Shown in pieces: positions 45,507 through 54,869 of a stretch of DNA of 64,000 nt (positions are counted from its first letter, which is position 1; every line of letters begins with the position of its first letter). The DNA comes from HXMU1420-2 sp040830545 (GTDB lineage Bacteria; Pseudomonadota; Alphaproteobacteria; Rhodobacterales; Rhodobacteraceae): NCBI GenBank assembly GCA_040830545.1, contig JBFOMB010000008.1:124001-188000 (forward strand), written 5' to 3'. Made by a program: the position numbers and the translations under genes. Under the pieces are notes generated by a model. That model did not search any database, was not told where the DNA came from, and saw nothing but the letters and a program-made list of their open reading frames with translations.

Positions 45507-46540
45507 TAAAATAGGTACCCACTGTAGTATTTTTCAAAAATACGGTCAAATTTTTCTGACAAATCATTTGCCTTATACAAGTTTGGTTTCGCTAAGTTCT
45601 GGGGTTTTCCATTTTGTACTCCCGGAATGAATCTGTCATCTAGACAGTCTTTTGAGCTGCGCGGAGTCAAAACACTGTTTGGGAAATCAATATGAATATC
45701 AATTGTTAGGCTATCTCGCCGATGGTCCAGAACGCTATAGCTGATCAAACCATCTGCACACCCAGAATGCCATGAGCCTTTCTGATGTTGCTGACTCAGC
45801 TTGACCCAACAGTTCCAGCTCGCAATCTCATAGGGTTTAAACTCTTTGTTTGGATCAGTTGAAAACGGAACGACAAACATGTAGCCGTCGTAAAACAGCG
45901 TGTCATCAATGCTCTGCGGGCCTTCAAGACTGTTTGGGGTTCTAAAATATGCGACTGTAAACTTAATCACGCCTTCCGTGAAAAAATCAAATCGAAGCAC
46001 GATCCCATCGTATGTAGCTTCGGCCACGTCGTATGTGTAAAGGTAGTCCTTTGAAATTTCGAAAATATAGGCTGTAACCTCTTCTTTCGCGTTGCTGACT
46101 TGATAAAGATTGGAAAGGGCTATCGCATTTTGCCGTTCTTTGACGTGTTGCGCCTTAAGTAAAACGTCCTTGTATTCACGAGTCATCGCTAGCGAACGCA
46201 CGAAGTGGTCTACAAATCGAAACGCTGTATCAGGAATAGTTCCGTGCCTGTCCCAATCGACCAAATGATCGTATGTAAGGCGTCGGTCCCTAGCTAATAT
46301 CTTGTTCCCACTTGCATCATCGAATTTTCGCATAATGACATCTCGCGTGGCCATCCAGCGAAATTTGGAGCGTTTAAGCCTCTGTCTTTCAACTTCCTGA
46401 AAGACTTTGAGAATTTCCAGGCATGCACTTTTCCAATCCGGCGAGAACGTCATCGCCGTAGGGACTGTATCCTTGCTGAGACGACGTTTGCGGTGATTTT
46501 CCGCAAATAATTGAAAGGAAATAACGTTCTCTGGACACAT
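45506..46540 (-). CDS. Protein of unknown function, partner of the ankyrin protein
   Basis: 344 residues, no recognised family. The N-terminal 130 residues are basic and helical (SACLEILKVFQEVERQRLKRSKFRWMATRDVIMRKF). The C-terminal 200 residues are aromatic and beta-rich (VLRFDFFTEGVIKFTVAYF, DTLFYDGYMFVVPF). AT-rich compared with the flanks. Coupled to the ankyrin gene. It is a candidate toxin or abortive-infection protein on position alone. Confidence 0.65.
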   Translation of the reverse strand: MCPENVISFQLFAENHRKRRLSKDTVPTAMTFSPDWKSACLEILKVFQEVERQRLKRSKFRWMATRDVIMRKFDDASGNKILARDRRLTYDHLVDWDRHGTIPDTAFRFVDHFVRSLAMTREYKDVLLKAQHVKERQNAIALSNLYQVSNAKEEVTAYIFEISKDYLYTYDVAEATYDGIVLRFDFFTEGVIKFTVAYFRTPNSLEGPQSIDDTLFYDGYMFVVPFSTDPNKEFKPYEIASWNCWVKLSQQHQKGSWHSGCADGLISYSVLDHRRDSLTIDIHIDFPNSVLTPRSSKDCLDDRFIPGVQNGKPQNLAKPNLYKANDLSEKFDRIFEKYYSGYLF

Positions 46541-46592
46541 GGGCCGAACCTAACAGGCGGCTCATACTGAAACCAGCCAAAGGAGAGATTTC

Positions 46593-46718
46593 ATGGCCAA
46601 GACAGAGAATGTGAAAATTGGACAACAAATTGCGCAAAGCGGGCGGCCAACACCTGACTTATCGCGTCTGCCTACTCCAGTCCGTCAAGACGTCCAGAGC
46701 GGCTTGAAAGGTAAGTAA
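46593..46718 (+). CDS. 41-residue protein at the head of the coupling-protein operon
   Basis: 41 residues (MAKTENVKIGQQIAQSGRPT and so on, ending GLKGK), with a strong ribosome site AGGAGAG six bases before the ATG. Basic and proline-containing, no membrane segment. A stable hairpin follows its stop. Probably a true small protein of the mobilization region; no family is known to me. Confidence 0.7.
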   Translation: MAKTENVKIGQQIAQSGRPTPDLSRLPTPVRQDVQSGLKGK

Positions 46719-46726
46719 GGCCACGG

Positions 46727-46749
46727 GCTGGCGCAGTCGCTGCGCCAGC
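46727..46749 (+). terminator. Hairpin between the 41-residue gene and the membrane-protein gene
   Basis: A perfect 10-bp stem GCTGGCGCAG / CTGCGCCAGC with a TCG loop, followed by TCTCCTTTA. It may be a partial terminator or an attenuator that makes the small upstream protein more abundant than the coupling protein. Confidence 0.6.
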
Positions 46750-46768
46750 TCTCCTTTAGGAGAACGAC

Positions 46769-47053
46769 ATGGGTCCCTCAAAATCCCCAATGACTGCATC
46801 AGCAGGCGGTGTCGCCTGGATGCTGGCAGCCGTGGCAGCGTTCTGGGCAGTGCCGGAATTAAACGCCCACACCAATGCTTTCATCGCTGAATTGATCTTC
46901 AACTACACGTCTGATCCTCAAGTCGCTAGCTGGATGCGATGGGGCTGGATGGCAATTCTCTGGTTGCTCGTCTTTCATCTCGTGCGGGCGGTGCTGAGCT
47001 TTGCTCTGTCAGTCTGGCTGATGCGTCTGGTTGAGGCGCTGTTTCGCAAATGA
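46769..47053 (+). CDS. Small membrane protein upstream of the coupling protein
   Basis: 94 residues with two membrane segments (GGVAWMLAAVAAFWAVPEL and WMAILWLLVFHLVRAVLSFAL). It overlaps the coupling-protein gene by four bases. Since that protein lacks membrane helices at its own N-terminus, this protein may be its membrane anchor, split off as a separate gene. This is inference from position. Confidence 0.8.
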   Translation: MGPSKSPMTASAGGVAWMLAAVAAFWAVPELNAHTNAFIAELIFNYTSDPQVASWMRWGWMAILWLLVFHLVRAVLSFALSVWLMRLVEALFRK

Positions 47054-48666
47054 CTTCGAACAACGAAATCACCCCTTTTGGCTCTGCTGAGTGGGCGAGT
47101 CCGAGGCAGGCAGAGAAAGTCGGTCTGTTCCGCTTCCATGAGAATGCGCATTACACGGGCCATCTCGGCAAGCAGAACCTATACTTTAACGGCGATGGCG
47201 GTGTGCTGGATTTTGCGGGCGCGCGCGCAGGCAAAGGCACCTGTTTCATCATTCAGAATATCTGCGCGGGACTGGGACGCAAACGGACCCAGATCATTCT
47301 CGCCTGTAAGGGCGACCTGCCCCAGATCGCCGCAAACCAAACCGCTGACAACAAGGCAGTTTATTGCTGGAACCTTGAAGGGCGAGACGGCCTGCTACTC
47401 GATAGTCTCAACCCGCTGGAACCTTTGACGGCTTCCTCGCCGACACTTCAGGCCGATATCAAAACGGTTGTGCAGGGACTGATCCCGCCCAGTGGTGACG
47501 GCAAGGCCAAATACTTCGAAGGGCGTGCCCGCGATGTGATGGAAGGACTGCTCTATGCTCTGACTTTGAGAGACGGCGAAGCGACACTTCCGGCGCTCTA
47601 CCAGGTCATCAACCTTGCTCTGATCGGAGGGTCGGGCTGGTCGGACTTTGCTGATGATATGAGCGCTGCTGCTTCTCCTCTGTGCTTTCGGATCAGGAAA
47701 GAGATTGAGGTTTTTCATGCTGATCCGCACGGCGCAATGAAAGACATCATCGGCGAGGTGACAAACGCCGTTTCGTGTCTGAGTGATCCCAATCTGATGC
47801 GGGTCGTCTCTCCGCCATTCAATTGTTCGATTGCAGATGATTTGTGCGGGAAAGACCGCTTTGCGAACCTCTTCATTGTATGTGAAGCCGAACGAATGGT
47901 TACCCATGCGCCCATCATCAAGGCGATGTTGAGCGCATTGTTTGTGACCAAGGCAAGAAAGCCCGATGCCCCGCGCCAGGAATGGGTGCTGGATGAGTGT
48001 GCGTTGCTCGGCGGCTTTGATCTGGTGCCGAAGTTGTTTTCTTATGGTGCGGGTCTGGGTATTCGCCCCTGGGCAATCTTCCAGAACCCGGCGCAGATGG
48101 ATGTGCTGGGACACAAAGCCCGCCAGATCATTATGGCGAGTGCGCAGCTTCAGCGCTTCTATGGGATACGGGAACCTGACACCGCCCGTCTGCTCTCAGA
48201 GATGATTGGCGACCAGACCCTGGAGATTGATGATGAACTCGTCCAAGGCCGCGCCGATGTAGACAGGCGCAAGCTTTGGAATGCGGTCATGCACGGGGCT
48301 GATCCCTTCGCCGTGGTGAAGGAACTTCACCAGAAAGAGTATGAGACCAGCCACAAGCGCAAACTGCGCCGCCGTCTGGTCAATCCTGATGAGATCAGAC
48401 ACCTGCCACACAACAACCACCTGGTCTTCACAGATGGCCTGTCAGGACCGCTGCTCGCAGAGCGCACACCGTACTGGCAGCAACGATGGATGGCGGGGCG
48501 CTATCTCGGTGATCCTTATCATCCGCCAACCGACAGCGTGATCGTTCAGACAAGATGGGGCGCGCGTCGTCGCGCGATTGTCACCGAACCTGTCCCGCAA
48601 GAGTTTGCACACCTTCCCCAGTACCGGGACGGGATGTGGTCTTACATCGAGGGGTTCAAGCCATGA
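47050..48666 (+). CDS. VirD4/TraG-type coupling protein without N-terminal membrane helices
   Basis: 538 residues. Walker A is AGARAGKGTCFI (57-64) and Walker B is QEWVLDECALLGGF; GIRPWAIFQNPAQM follows as in TraG proteins. Coupling proteins hand the relaxase-DNA complex to a type IV secretion pore. The usual N-terminal membrane segments are absent. The gene directly upstream supplies two, so the pair may reconstitute a standard protein. With the relaxase it shows that the island brings its own substrate recognition but not its own pore. Confidence 0.92.
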   Translation: MTSNNEITPFGSAEWASPRQAEKVGLFRFHENAHYTGHLGKQNLYFNGDGGVLDFAGARAGKGTCFIIQNICAGLGRKRTQIILACKGDLPQIAANQTADNKAVYCWNLEGRDGLLLDSLNPLEPLTASSPTLQADIKTVVQGLIPPSGDGKAKYFEGRARDVMEGLLYALTLRDGEATLPALYQVINLALIGGSGWSDFADDMSAAASPLCFRIRKEIEVFHADPHGAMKDIIGEVTNAVSCLSDPNLMRVVSPPFNCSIADDLCGKDRFANLFIVCEAERMVTHAPIIKAMLSALFVTKARKPDAPRQEWVLDECALLGGFDLVPKLFSYGAGLGIRPWAIFQNPAQMDVLGHKARQIIMASAQLQRFYGIREPDTARLLSEMIGDQTLEIDDELVQGRADVDRRKLWNAVMHGADPFAVVKELHQKEYETSHKRKLRRRLVNPDEIRHLPHNNHLVFTDGLSGPLLAERTPYWQQRWMAGRYLGDPYHPPTDSVIVQTRWGARRRAIVTEPVPQEFAHLPQYRDGMWSYIEGFKP

Positions 48667-48668
48667 GT

Positions 48669-48959
48669 TTACTTCTTCTCAACCAGATTGCCCTTGAGCA
48701 CTTCCCGCAGATCAAAGCGATGATTGTAGGTGTCATAGAAGCGGCGCATATCTCGCTCGGCCTGATCTTGGGTATGAAGGATGTGTTTCAACGTGCATGT
48801 CAGGCCGTTCCTAAGGGCAGTGCCCATACTTTCTGTCAGAACACCTGCCGCGACAAACTGCGGGTCGGCTCCGTCTTTGATGGCCTGCTCAGTAAGCTCT
48901 TTGATCGCATCCAACAGGCTGTCGTAATCATAATCATTGGGGGTCGGTTCAGTGGTCAA
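48669..48959 (-). CDS. Small acidic protein of unknown function (TTG start)
   Basis: 96 residues from TTG 48959, preceded by GGAGA; a TTG at 48983 is an alternative. SLLDAIKELTEQAIKDGADPQFVAAGVLTESMGTALRNGLTCTLKHIL is helical, with normal protein composition. It ends two bases from the coupling-protein stop. The frame on the other strand (MSLLLLNQIALEHFPQ) is judged a shadow. Confidence 0.6.
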   Translation of the reverse strand: MTTEPTPNDYDYDSLLDAIKELTEQAIKDGADPQFVAAGVLTESMGTALRNGLTCTLKHILHTQDQAERDMRRFYDTYNHRFDLREVLKGNLVEKK

Positions 48960-49455
48960 TGAATCTCCTAACGCTAACGACAAAATCGTATCAAAGTTCG
49001 ATTCCGCGACGCAAATTTTGCGAAGAGATCAGCTTGAGATGCGCATAAATCTGGTGGTCGATCAGGACACCCGGCGCGGGCTGGAAGAGCGGTTCCTGAA
49101 CCTGAAGAACCGCACGCCAGAAAACGATCCCGTCATGACTAAGGCTGAAGCCGCTTATGTGGATCGCCACCTCAAGCCGGAGCCCGACCTCAAGCTAGAG
49201 ATGGACTATGCGGGTTACGACTATGAGCACACGGTCGAGTTACTCAAACATGATTTTCACGGAACAGCTGAAGCGAGCCAATTGAAGGATAGATTCCACG
49301 AACGGAAAGAAAACGATCTGCGGACGCTGGAACGCGACACCGACCAAACGCTTCAGCGTGAAAAAGAGAACGGCATCACCCGCGAAGAGTTTTTCAAGAA
49401 CCGCAACGGCATCACGTCTCACCAGTTCAAGCGTGCTGTTGGGAGAGGTCGGTGA
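48952..49455 (+). CDS. Charged helical protein of unknown function (GTG start)
   Basis: 167 residues from GTG 48952, after GGGGGTCGG. LRRDQLEMRINLVVDQDTRRGLEERFLNLKNRTPENDP, then a long charged C-terminal helix (KDRFHERKENDLRTLERDTDQTLQREKENGITREEFFKNR). It probably forms a coiled coil. No family is recognised. Its 5' end overlaps the divergent 96-residue gene by eight bases. Confidence 0.65.
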   Translation: MVNESPNANDKIVSKFDSATQILRRDQLEMRINLVVDQDTRRGLEERFLNLKNRTPENDPVMTKAEAAYVDRHLKPEPDLKLEMDYAGYDYEHTVELLKHDFHGTAEASQLKDRFHERKENDLRTLERDTDQTLQREKENGITREEFFKNRNGITSHQFKRAVGRGR

Positions 49456-49620
49456 ATATCAGGAACCTCTAATATTCTGAATAGAAACACTTTTTGGTTG
49501 AAAGGGAGAAACACCATGTGATATGTTCACTATATGTTCTTTTGCGGTGAAAGCGATCCCGCAAATTGAACAGACACACATCCTGACAACTGAACCCCCA
49601 ACCAAGGAAAGGAGCATTCC

Positions 49621-49926
49621 ATGGAACGAACACCTGCACCCATTCAACCTATTGAGACCCTCCGTGACGGTCGTCTCAAAGCCACCATCTGGGAGAATAG
49701 CGGTCAGTCCGGCCTCTATCACAGCGTCACCCTCGCCAAGACCTTCGAAGACCGTGACGGCAAACTCCAGGACAGCAATTCCTTTACAGGTGCTGAGCTG
49801 CTGCGGGTAGCTGAGTTGGCGCGTGAAGCCCACAGCTATGTCCGCGAAGCGCGCCGCGATATGGCCGCCGAACAACAGCAAGAGCCTGCGAACAAACGAC
49901 CTAGACCGAACGGGCGAGGACGTTGA
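49621..49926 (+). CDS. Small protein of unknown function common to mobilization regions
   Basis: 101 residues after AAGGAAAGGAG. LRDGRLKATIWENSGQSGLYHSVTLAKTFEDRDGKLQDSNSFTGAELLRVAELAREAHSYV is a compact beta-sheet and helix unit with a basic tail (NKRPRPNGRGR). Similar small proteins accompany relaxase and recombinase genes on alphaproteobacterial plasmids and islands; the role is not known. The fold could be single-stranded-DNA binding. Confidence 0.75.
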   Translation: MERTPAPIQPIETLRDGRLKATIWENSGQSGLYHSVTLAKTFEDRDGKLQDSNSFTGAELLRVAELAREAHSYVREARRDMAAEQQQEPANKRPRPNGRGR

Positions 49927-50013
49927 GCAAGACGGACGGACGCTTGGCTGTGTGGGGCCGCGTCCGTCCTGATCTCATTCAAGAACAATAACAAAAACAA
50001 GAAAGGCAAAGCC

Positions 50014-50343
50014 ATGAGAGATAGAGGACACATCAAAGCAACAAAGGTTATGAATCAAGCGGTTGGACCGCCAAAGGATGAGCCGGACCGTCTGCTGGAG
50101 ACATACGGTCATCATCTGGATGATGATGATTTGATTGAGCCCCAGCAGAAAGAACTCCTGATGGCGCTCTGGCAGATCATGCGCAGCTTTGCTGAGCTGG
50201 GGTTCAGCGTGAAGTCTGGGGATAAGCTCTACGAAGGCGCTGACCATAGCTTCGATGATGTGGTAAGATACATCACACTTGAGACGACAGCGCCTGAAAC
50301 AGTGGCTCCCCAAAACCCACGAACAAAGCAGGAGCAGCCATGA
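50014..50343 (+). CDS. Small protein coupled to the serine recombinase
   Basis: 109 residues. The C-terminal part (ELLMALWQIMRSFAELGFSVKSGDKLYEGADHSFDDVVRYITLE) is helical. Its stop overlaps the recombinase start (ATGA), so the two proteins are made together. Serine recombinases of mobile elements need a directionality factor, and a co-translated small protein is a fair candidate; no sequence motif proves it. Confidence 0.7.
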   Translation: MRDRGHIKATKVMNQAVGPPKDEPDRLLETYGHHLDDDDLIEPQQKELLMALWQIMRSFAELGFSVKSGDKLYEGADHSFDDVVRYITLETTAPETVAPQNPRTKQEQP

Positions 50344-52016
50344 GTGCAGAACAATTTGCCATTGCAGGTCAGAACGCAAACCAGACGAAGGCCGTCATTT
50401 ATTGCCGTGTCTCATCACGCGCACAAGAAAGCGAAGGCCACGGCCTTGAGTCTCAGGAAACCCGTTGTCGCCAGCACGCTGCCGCCAAAGGTTATGAGGT
50501 CGCTGCGGTCTTTCCCGATACAATCACAGGCGGCGGGGACTTTATGAAGCGTCCAGGCATGGTCGCACTGCTCAGCTTTCTTGATGCCCAGCCTGATGAG
50601 CGCTTTGTCGTGATCTTCGATGATCTCAAACGCTTTGCCCGCGACACGCGCTTTCATCTGGATTTGAGAGAAGCTTTTCGTTTGCGCGGTGCCAAAATTG
50701 AATGCCTGAACTTCAAGTTTGATGAGACGCCCGAAGGTGAGTTCATCGAGACGATCATGGCAGCGCAGGGGGCATTGGAGCGCAAGCAGAACGGACGGCA
50801 GGTTGCGCAGAAGATGCGCGCCCGCATGGAAAACGGGTACTGGATTCATTATCCGCCGATTGGCTACTGCTATGAGACGATCAAGGGACGCGGCAAGGTG
50901 CTCGTGCCGCATCAGCCTTTTGCAGACATGGTGAGAGAGGCCTTCGAAGGTTATGCCTCGGGTCGCTTTCAGACACAGGCTGAGATCAAGCGCTTCTTTG
51001 AAAGCCTGCCTGCCTTCCCAAGAAACAATAAAGGCATCATCACGCAGCAGCGGGTCACAGACATGCTGACCCACCCCATCTATACGGGATACATCTGTAG
51101 CGAGCGTTATGGCATTGACTGGCTGAAAGGCCAGCACGAGGCCTTAATCTCTCTCGCAACATTCGAAAAGGTACAGGAGAGACGCGGAGGCACTGCCCGT
51201 GCGCCTCTGCGTAAAAGCAAGGACGATGACTTCGCCTTGCGCGGCATGGTCGTATGCTGCGAGTGCGACGTGCCTCTGCGCTCTTCATGGTCCACAGGCC
51301 GCACCAAGCGCTATCCGTACTATCTGTGTCAGACCAAAACATGCAGCCAGTATGGCAAGTCCATTGCCAGAGACACACTGGAGAGCGATGTCGGAGACCT
51401 CGTGAAATCACTGCAACCGACCAAAGGGCTGATCACACTTGCAACCGAGATGTTCCGTGATGCGTGGGCAAGTCTGAGAGAACAAGCAGCCGAAAATGCC
51501 GCCGCTGCAAAGCTGAAAATCCAAGACATCGACAAACAAACCGAGACTTTGCTCGGACGGATTATGGAGTCGTCCAACCTAGCCGTCATCGAAACCTATG
51601 AATCGAAGATTGGAGAACTGAACAAACAGAAAGCGCTATGGCTGGAAAACCTCGAAAATCAGAGTGAGCCGAAAGGCAGCATGGTCGAAAAACTAGAACC
51701 GGCCCTCACATTCCTCTCAAACCCTTGGAAAATATGGGAAAGTGGCAGTGTCGCAGCACGTAGATTAGTGCTCAAACTGGCCTTCACAGACCGCATCAGA
51801 TACTGCCGAAATGAAGGTGCTAGAACCGCCGATTTAGCGTTTCCGTTCAAAGCTTTAGGAGGGGTTACAGACCCTCAAGTCTTTTATGGTGCCGCTGAAG
51901 GGACTCGAACCCCCGACCCCATCATTACGAATGACGTGCTCTACCAGCTGAGCTACAGCGGCCTGCCCAGTTCCACAGCATCAACAGGACCAAACGCCTG
52001 TTCACATGCGGAATAA
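50340..52016 (+). CDS. Large serine recombinase, reading frame extends through tRNA-Thr
   Basis: 558 residues as read. The resolvase domain starts with AVIYCRVSSRAQESEGHGLESQ (catalytic Ser25) and FDDLKRFARDTRF; the recombinase domain follows (GYWIHYPPIGYCYE), then a zinc ribbon (VVCCECDVPLRSSW and YLCQTKTCSQYG) and a coiled coil (LKIQDIDKQTETLLGRIME). From about residue 516 the frame is antisense to tRNA-Thr (GTRTPDPIITNDVLYQLSYSG), so the last 43 residues come from host DNA. In the excised circle the C-terminus must differ. It integrates and excises the island. Confidence 0.92.
   Translation: MSAEQFAIAGQNANQTKAVIYCRVSSRAQESEGHGLESQETRCRQHAAAKGYEVAAVFPDTITGGGDFMKRPGMVALLSFLDAQPDERFVVIFDDLKRFARDTRFHLDLREAFRLRGAKIECLNFKFDETPEGEFIETIMAAQGALERKQNGRQVAQKMRARMENGYWIHYPPIGYCYETIKGRGKVLVPHQPFADMVREAFEGYASGRFQTQAEIKRFFESLPAFPRNNKGIITQQRVTDMLTHPIYTGYICSERYGIDWLKGQHEALISLATFEKVQERRGGTARAPLRKSKDDDFALRGMVVCCECDVPLRSSWSTGRTKRYPYYLCQTKTCSQYGKSIARDTLESDVGDLVKSLQPTKGLITLATEMFRDAWASLREQAAENAAAAKLKIQDIDKQTETLLGRIMESSNLAVIETYESKIGELNKQKALWLENLENQSEPKGSMVEKLEPALTFLSNPWKIWESGSVAARRLVLKLAFTDRIRYCRNEGARTADLAFPFKALGGVTDPQVFYGAAEGTRTPDPIITNDVLYQLSYSGLPSSTASTGPNACSHAE
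51887..51962 (-). tRNA. tRNA-Thr (anticodon CGT)
   Basis: 76 nucleotides. Acceptor stem GCCGCTG / CAGCGGC, D stem GCTC/GAGC, anticodon stem CGTCA/TGATG with loop TTCGTAA (anticodon CGT, codon ACG), T loop TTCGAGT, discriminator A and an encoded CCA. The 3' end faces the island, the usual orientation for integration at a tRNA gene. Confidence 0.95.
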
Positions 52017-52089
52017 CGCGTTCGTTCCTTTATACAACCGGCCCAGACCCGACAAGGCAAAATCGATTGTGCTGGTCGGGCCCGGACGG

Positions 52090-53544
52090 TTAAGCGTTTT
52101 TCGCCTCTGAAGAAACCTCTTCGGCCTCCATCACCTCAATCGCAGGAACAGCGGACGTATCAGCCGTGTCCGCTCCGGTGACCAGAGGCAGGATATGTGT
52201 GCCGGTGGCGGGCGTGACTTCTGGTGCCGGCGGCGTTTCCCAGGACAGAGTGTCAAACGCCTCGCACTGGTTGCACACCGGTTGCCATGTCGCGTGCGCG
52301 TGGTTGCAGTTGCTGCAGGTCCATTGCGGGCCGCGCGGTGCGCCGAGTGCACGGGTCAGCCAGCCCTGGATCACCGCATCCGACGCGCCTTTTCCTCGTT
52401 CAGCCGCAGCCATCAGCGTCAAAACGCGGGCATCGGGGTTGTTGTCAACCAGACCGCTCAGAACACGGTGCGCTTCGGGAAATTGTTCTGCCACGATCAG
52501 CAGCTCGGCCTGCACCAATTTGGCCTCGGGGTTTTCCGGATGCAGCTTGATCAGCTGCTCAAACCGCTTCACGCGATCCGCCGGTGATTCGTCCGGTACA
52601 ATCTCGGCAAAGGCGGCGGCCAGTTCGGGATGCGGCTGCGCCTTCCAAGCCTTGGTGATCACGCGCGTGGCGTTCTTGGCCTTGCCCATCTTGATATAGG
52701 AACGCGCTGCCATCGCTGCCGCCGGGATCAGGTCGGGCGACAGGCGGTTGGCCTGAATGGCGTCTTCCTGAGCTTCGATAGATGAATTTTCGTCCAGAAT
52801 GTCGGTTGCTTCGGACAGGGCCAGCACAGCCTCGCGCCTTGTATAAACGTCGCGCGGCAGTGTGCCGGATTTCAGCTTGGCCCCCAGCGTGGCGCGTGCA
52901 CCAGACCAGTCATGCGCCTGTGCCTGAAGGCGCAGCAGGGTGTCCTGCACCTCTTCGTGTTGCGGCTTCAGATCGAACGCCTTTTCCGCAAGCTTGCGTG
53001 CGGTTTCCGTGTCACCTTCGGCCAGTTTCTGTTTCATGATGCCGCGCACGCCCACGAAGCGCGTCCGGTCATTCTTGATCAGCGCCTTGTAAGTTTCCGT
53101 GGCCTTCTTGGTGTCACCCGACATCTCTGCCGCCTGTGCGGTCAGCAGGTTCGTCAGTTCCGGCTTCTGCAAATACCGTTCTGCGCGCGCGGCTTTGGTC
53201 ATGGCCAACCGTGCTTCGCCTGAAGCCAGCGCCATCATGCCATCCGCCAGCGCCTGATAACCCTTGCGTTCGCGCCCACGATCCCAATAGCGCGAAATCG
53301 CGGTGTCATCCCCGTTCAGGAATTTCAGAACCGCGACGAGGAACGACAGAAGCTTCAGGAACAGCCAGACCAGCACCACCAGCACACCTGCCGCCAGCAC
53401 GGTTTGCAGCGGGGTCAGCGAATATTCCATCCCCGCGTATTCCACTCGCAGGCCGCCGTCGGTTTCCATCAGGAACCCGGCACCCAGCGTCAGAAGGCCG
53501 ACGATAGCGACAAACACCAATATTTTGACCAAAGACCACAGCAT
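52090..53544 (-). CDS. hemY: HemY-like membrane TPR protein
   Basis: 484 residues. Two N-terminal membrane helices (LVKILVFVAIVGLLTLGAGFL and LQTVLAAGVLVVLVWLFLKLLSFLV) are followed by DRGRERKGYQALADGMMALASGEARLAMTKAARAERYL, the HemY N-terminal domain, then TPR repeats and a Cys-rich patch near the end (WTCSNCNHAHATWQPVCNQC), a zinc-ribbon-like motif. HemY is thought to organise late haem synthesis or envelope complexes. Third gene after hemD and the Mic60-like gene. Confidence 0.92.
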   Translation of the reverse strand: MLWSLVKILVFVAIVGLLTLGAGFLMETDGGLRVEYAGMEYSLTPLQTVLAAGVLVVLVWLFLKLLSFLVAVLKFLNGDDTAISRYWDRGRERKGYQALADGMMALASGEARLAMTKAARAERYLQKPELTNLLTAQAAEMSGDTKKATETYKALIKNDRTRFVGVRGIMKQKLAEGDTETARKLAEKAFDLKPQHEEVQDTLLRLQAQAHDWSGARATLGAKLKSGTLPRDVYTRREAVLALSEATDILDENSSIEAQEDAIQANRLSPDLIPAAAMAARSYIKMGKAKNATRVITKAWKAQPHPELAAAFAEIVPDESPADRVKRFEQLIKLHPENPEAKLVQAELLIVAEQFPEAHRVLSGLVDNNPDARVLTLMAAAERGKGASDAVIQGWLTRALGAPRGPQWTCSNCNHAHATWQPVCNQCEAFDTLSWETPPAPEVTPATGTHILPLVTGADTADTSAVPAIEVMEAEEVSSEAKNA

Positions 53545-53555
53545 CGGTTCGTCCT

Positions 53556-54815
<1,260 letters not shown>

Positions 54816-54869
54816 CTTAATCGCACTCCGTGATTCTAATTCTGACTGGCCAAGAACTGCTCGACCAAA

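Larger units (their letters stand above)
16062..51886. mobile_element. Integrative and mobilizable element in tRNA-Thr with defence cargo
   Basis: The right end is set by the large serine recombinase gene, which runs into the 3' end of tRNA-Thr at 51887. The left end lies between the dehydratase promoter and the mobC gene; the exact base is not resolved, because I see no clear duplicate of the tRNA end there. Hallmarks are relaxase, MobC, VirD4/TraG coupling protein, ArdA, two recombinases and many short proteins of unknown function. No VirB/Trb pore genes are present, so transfer needs a helper. GC is lower and more uneven than in the flanks, notably at 39.2-46.5 kb. Confidence 0.85.

Noticed and set aside
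48663..48962. Rightward frame starting at the coupling-protein stop (MSLLLLNQIALEHFPQ)
   Set aside because: Although it begins with ATGA coupling, its composition (long Ile/Val run, many Cys) looks like the complement of the leftward 96-residue gene, which has normal protein composition.
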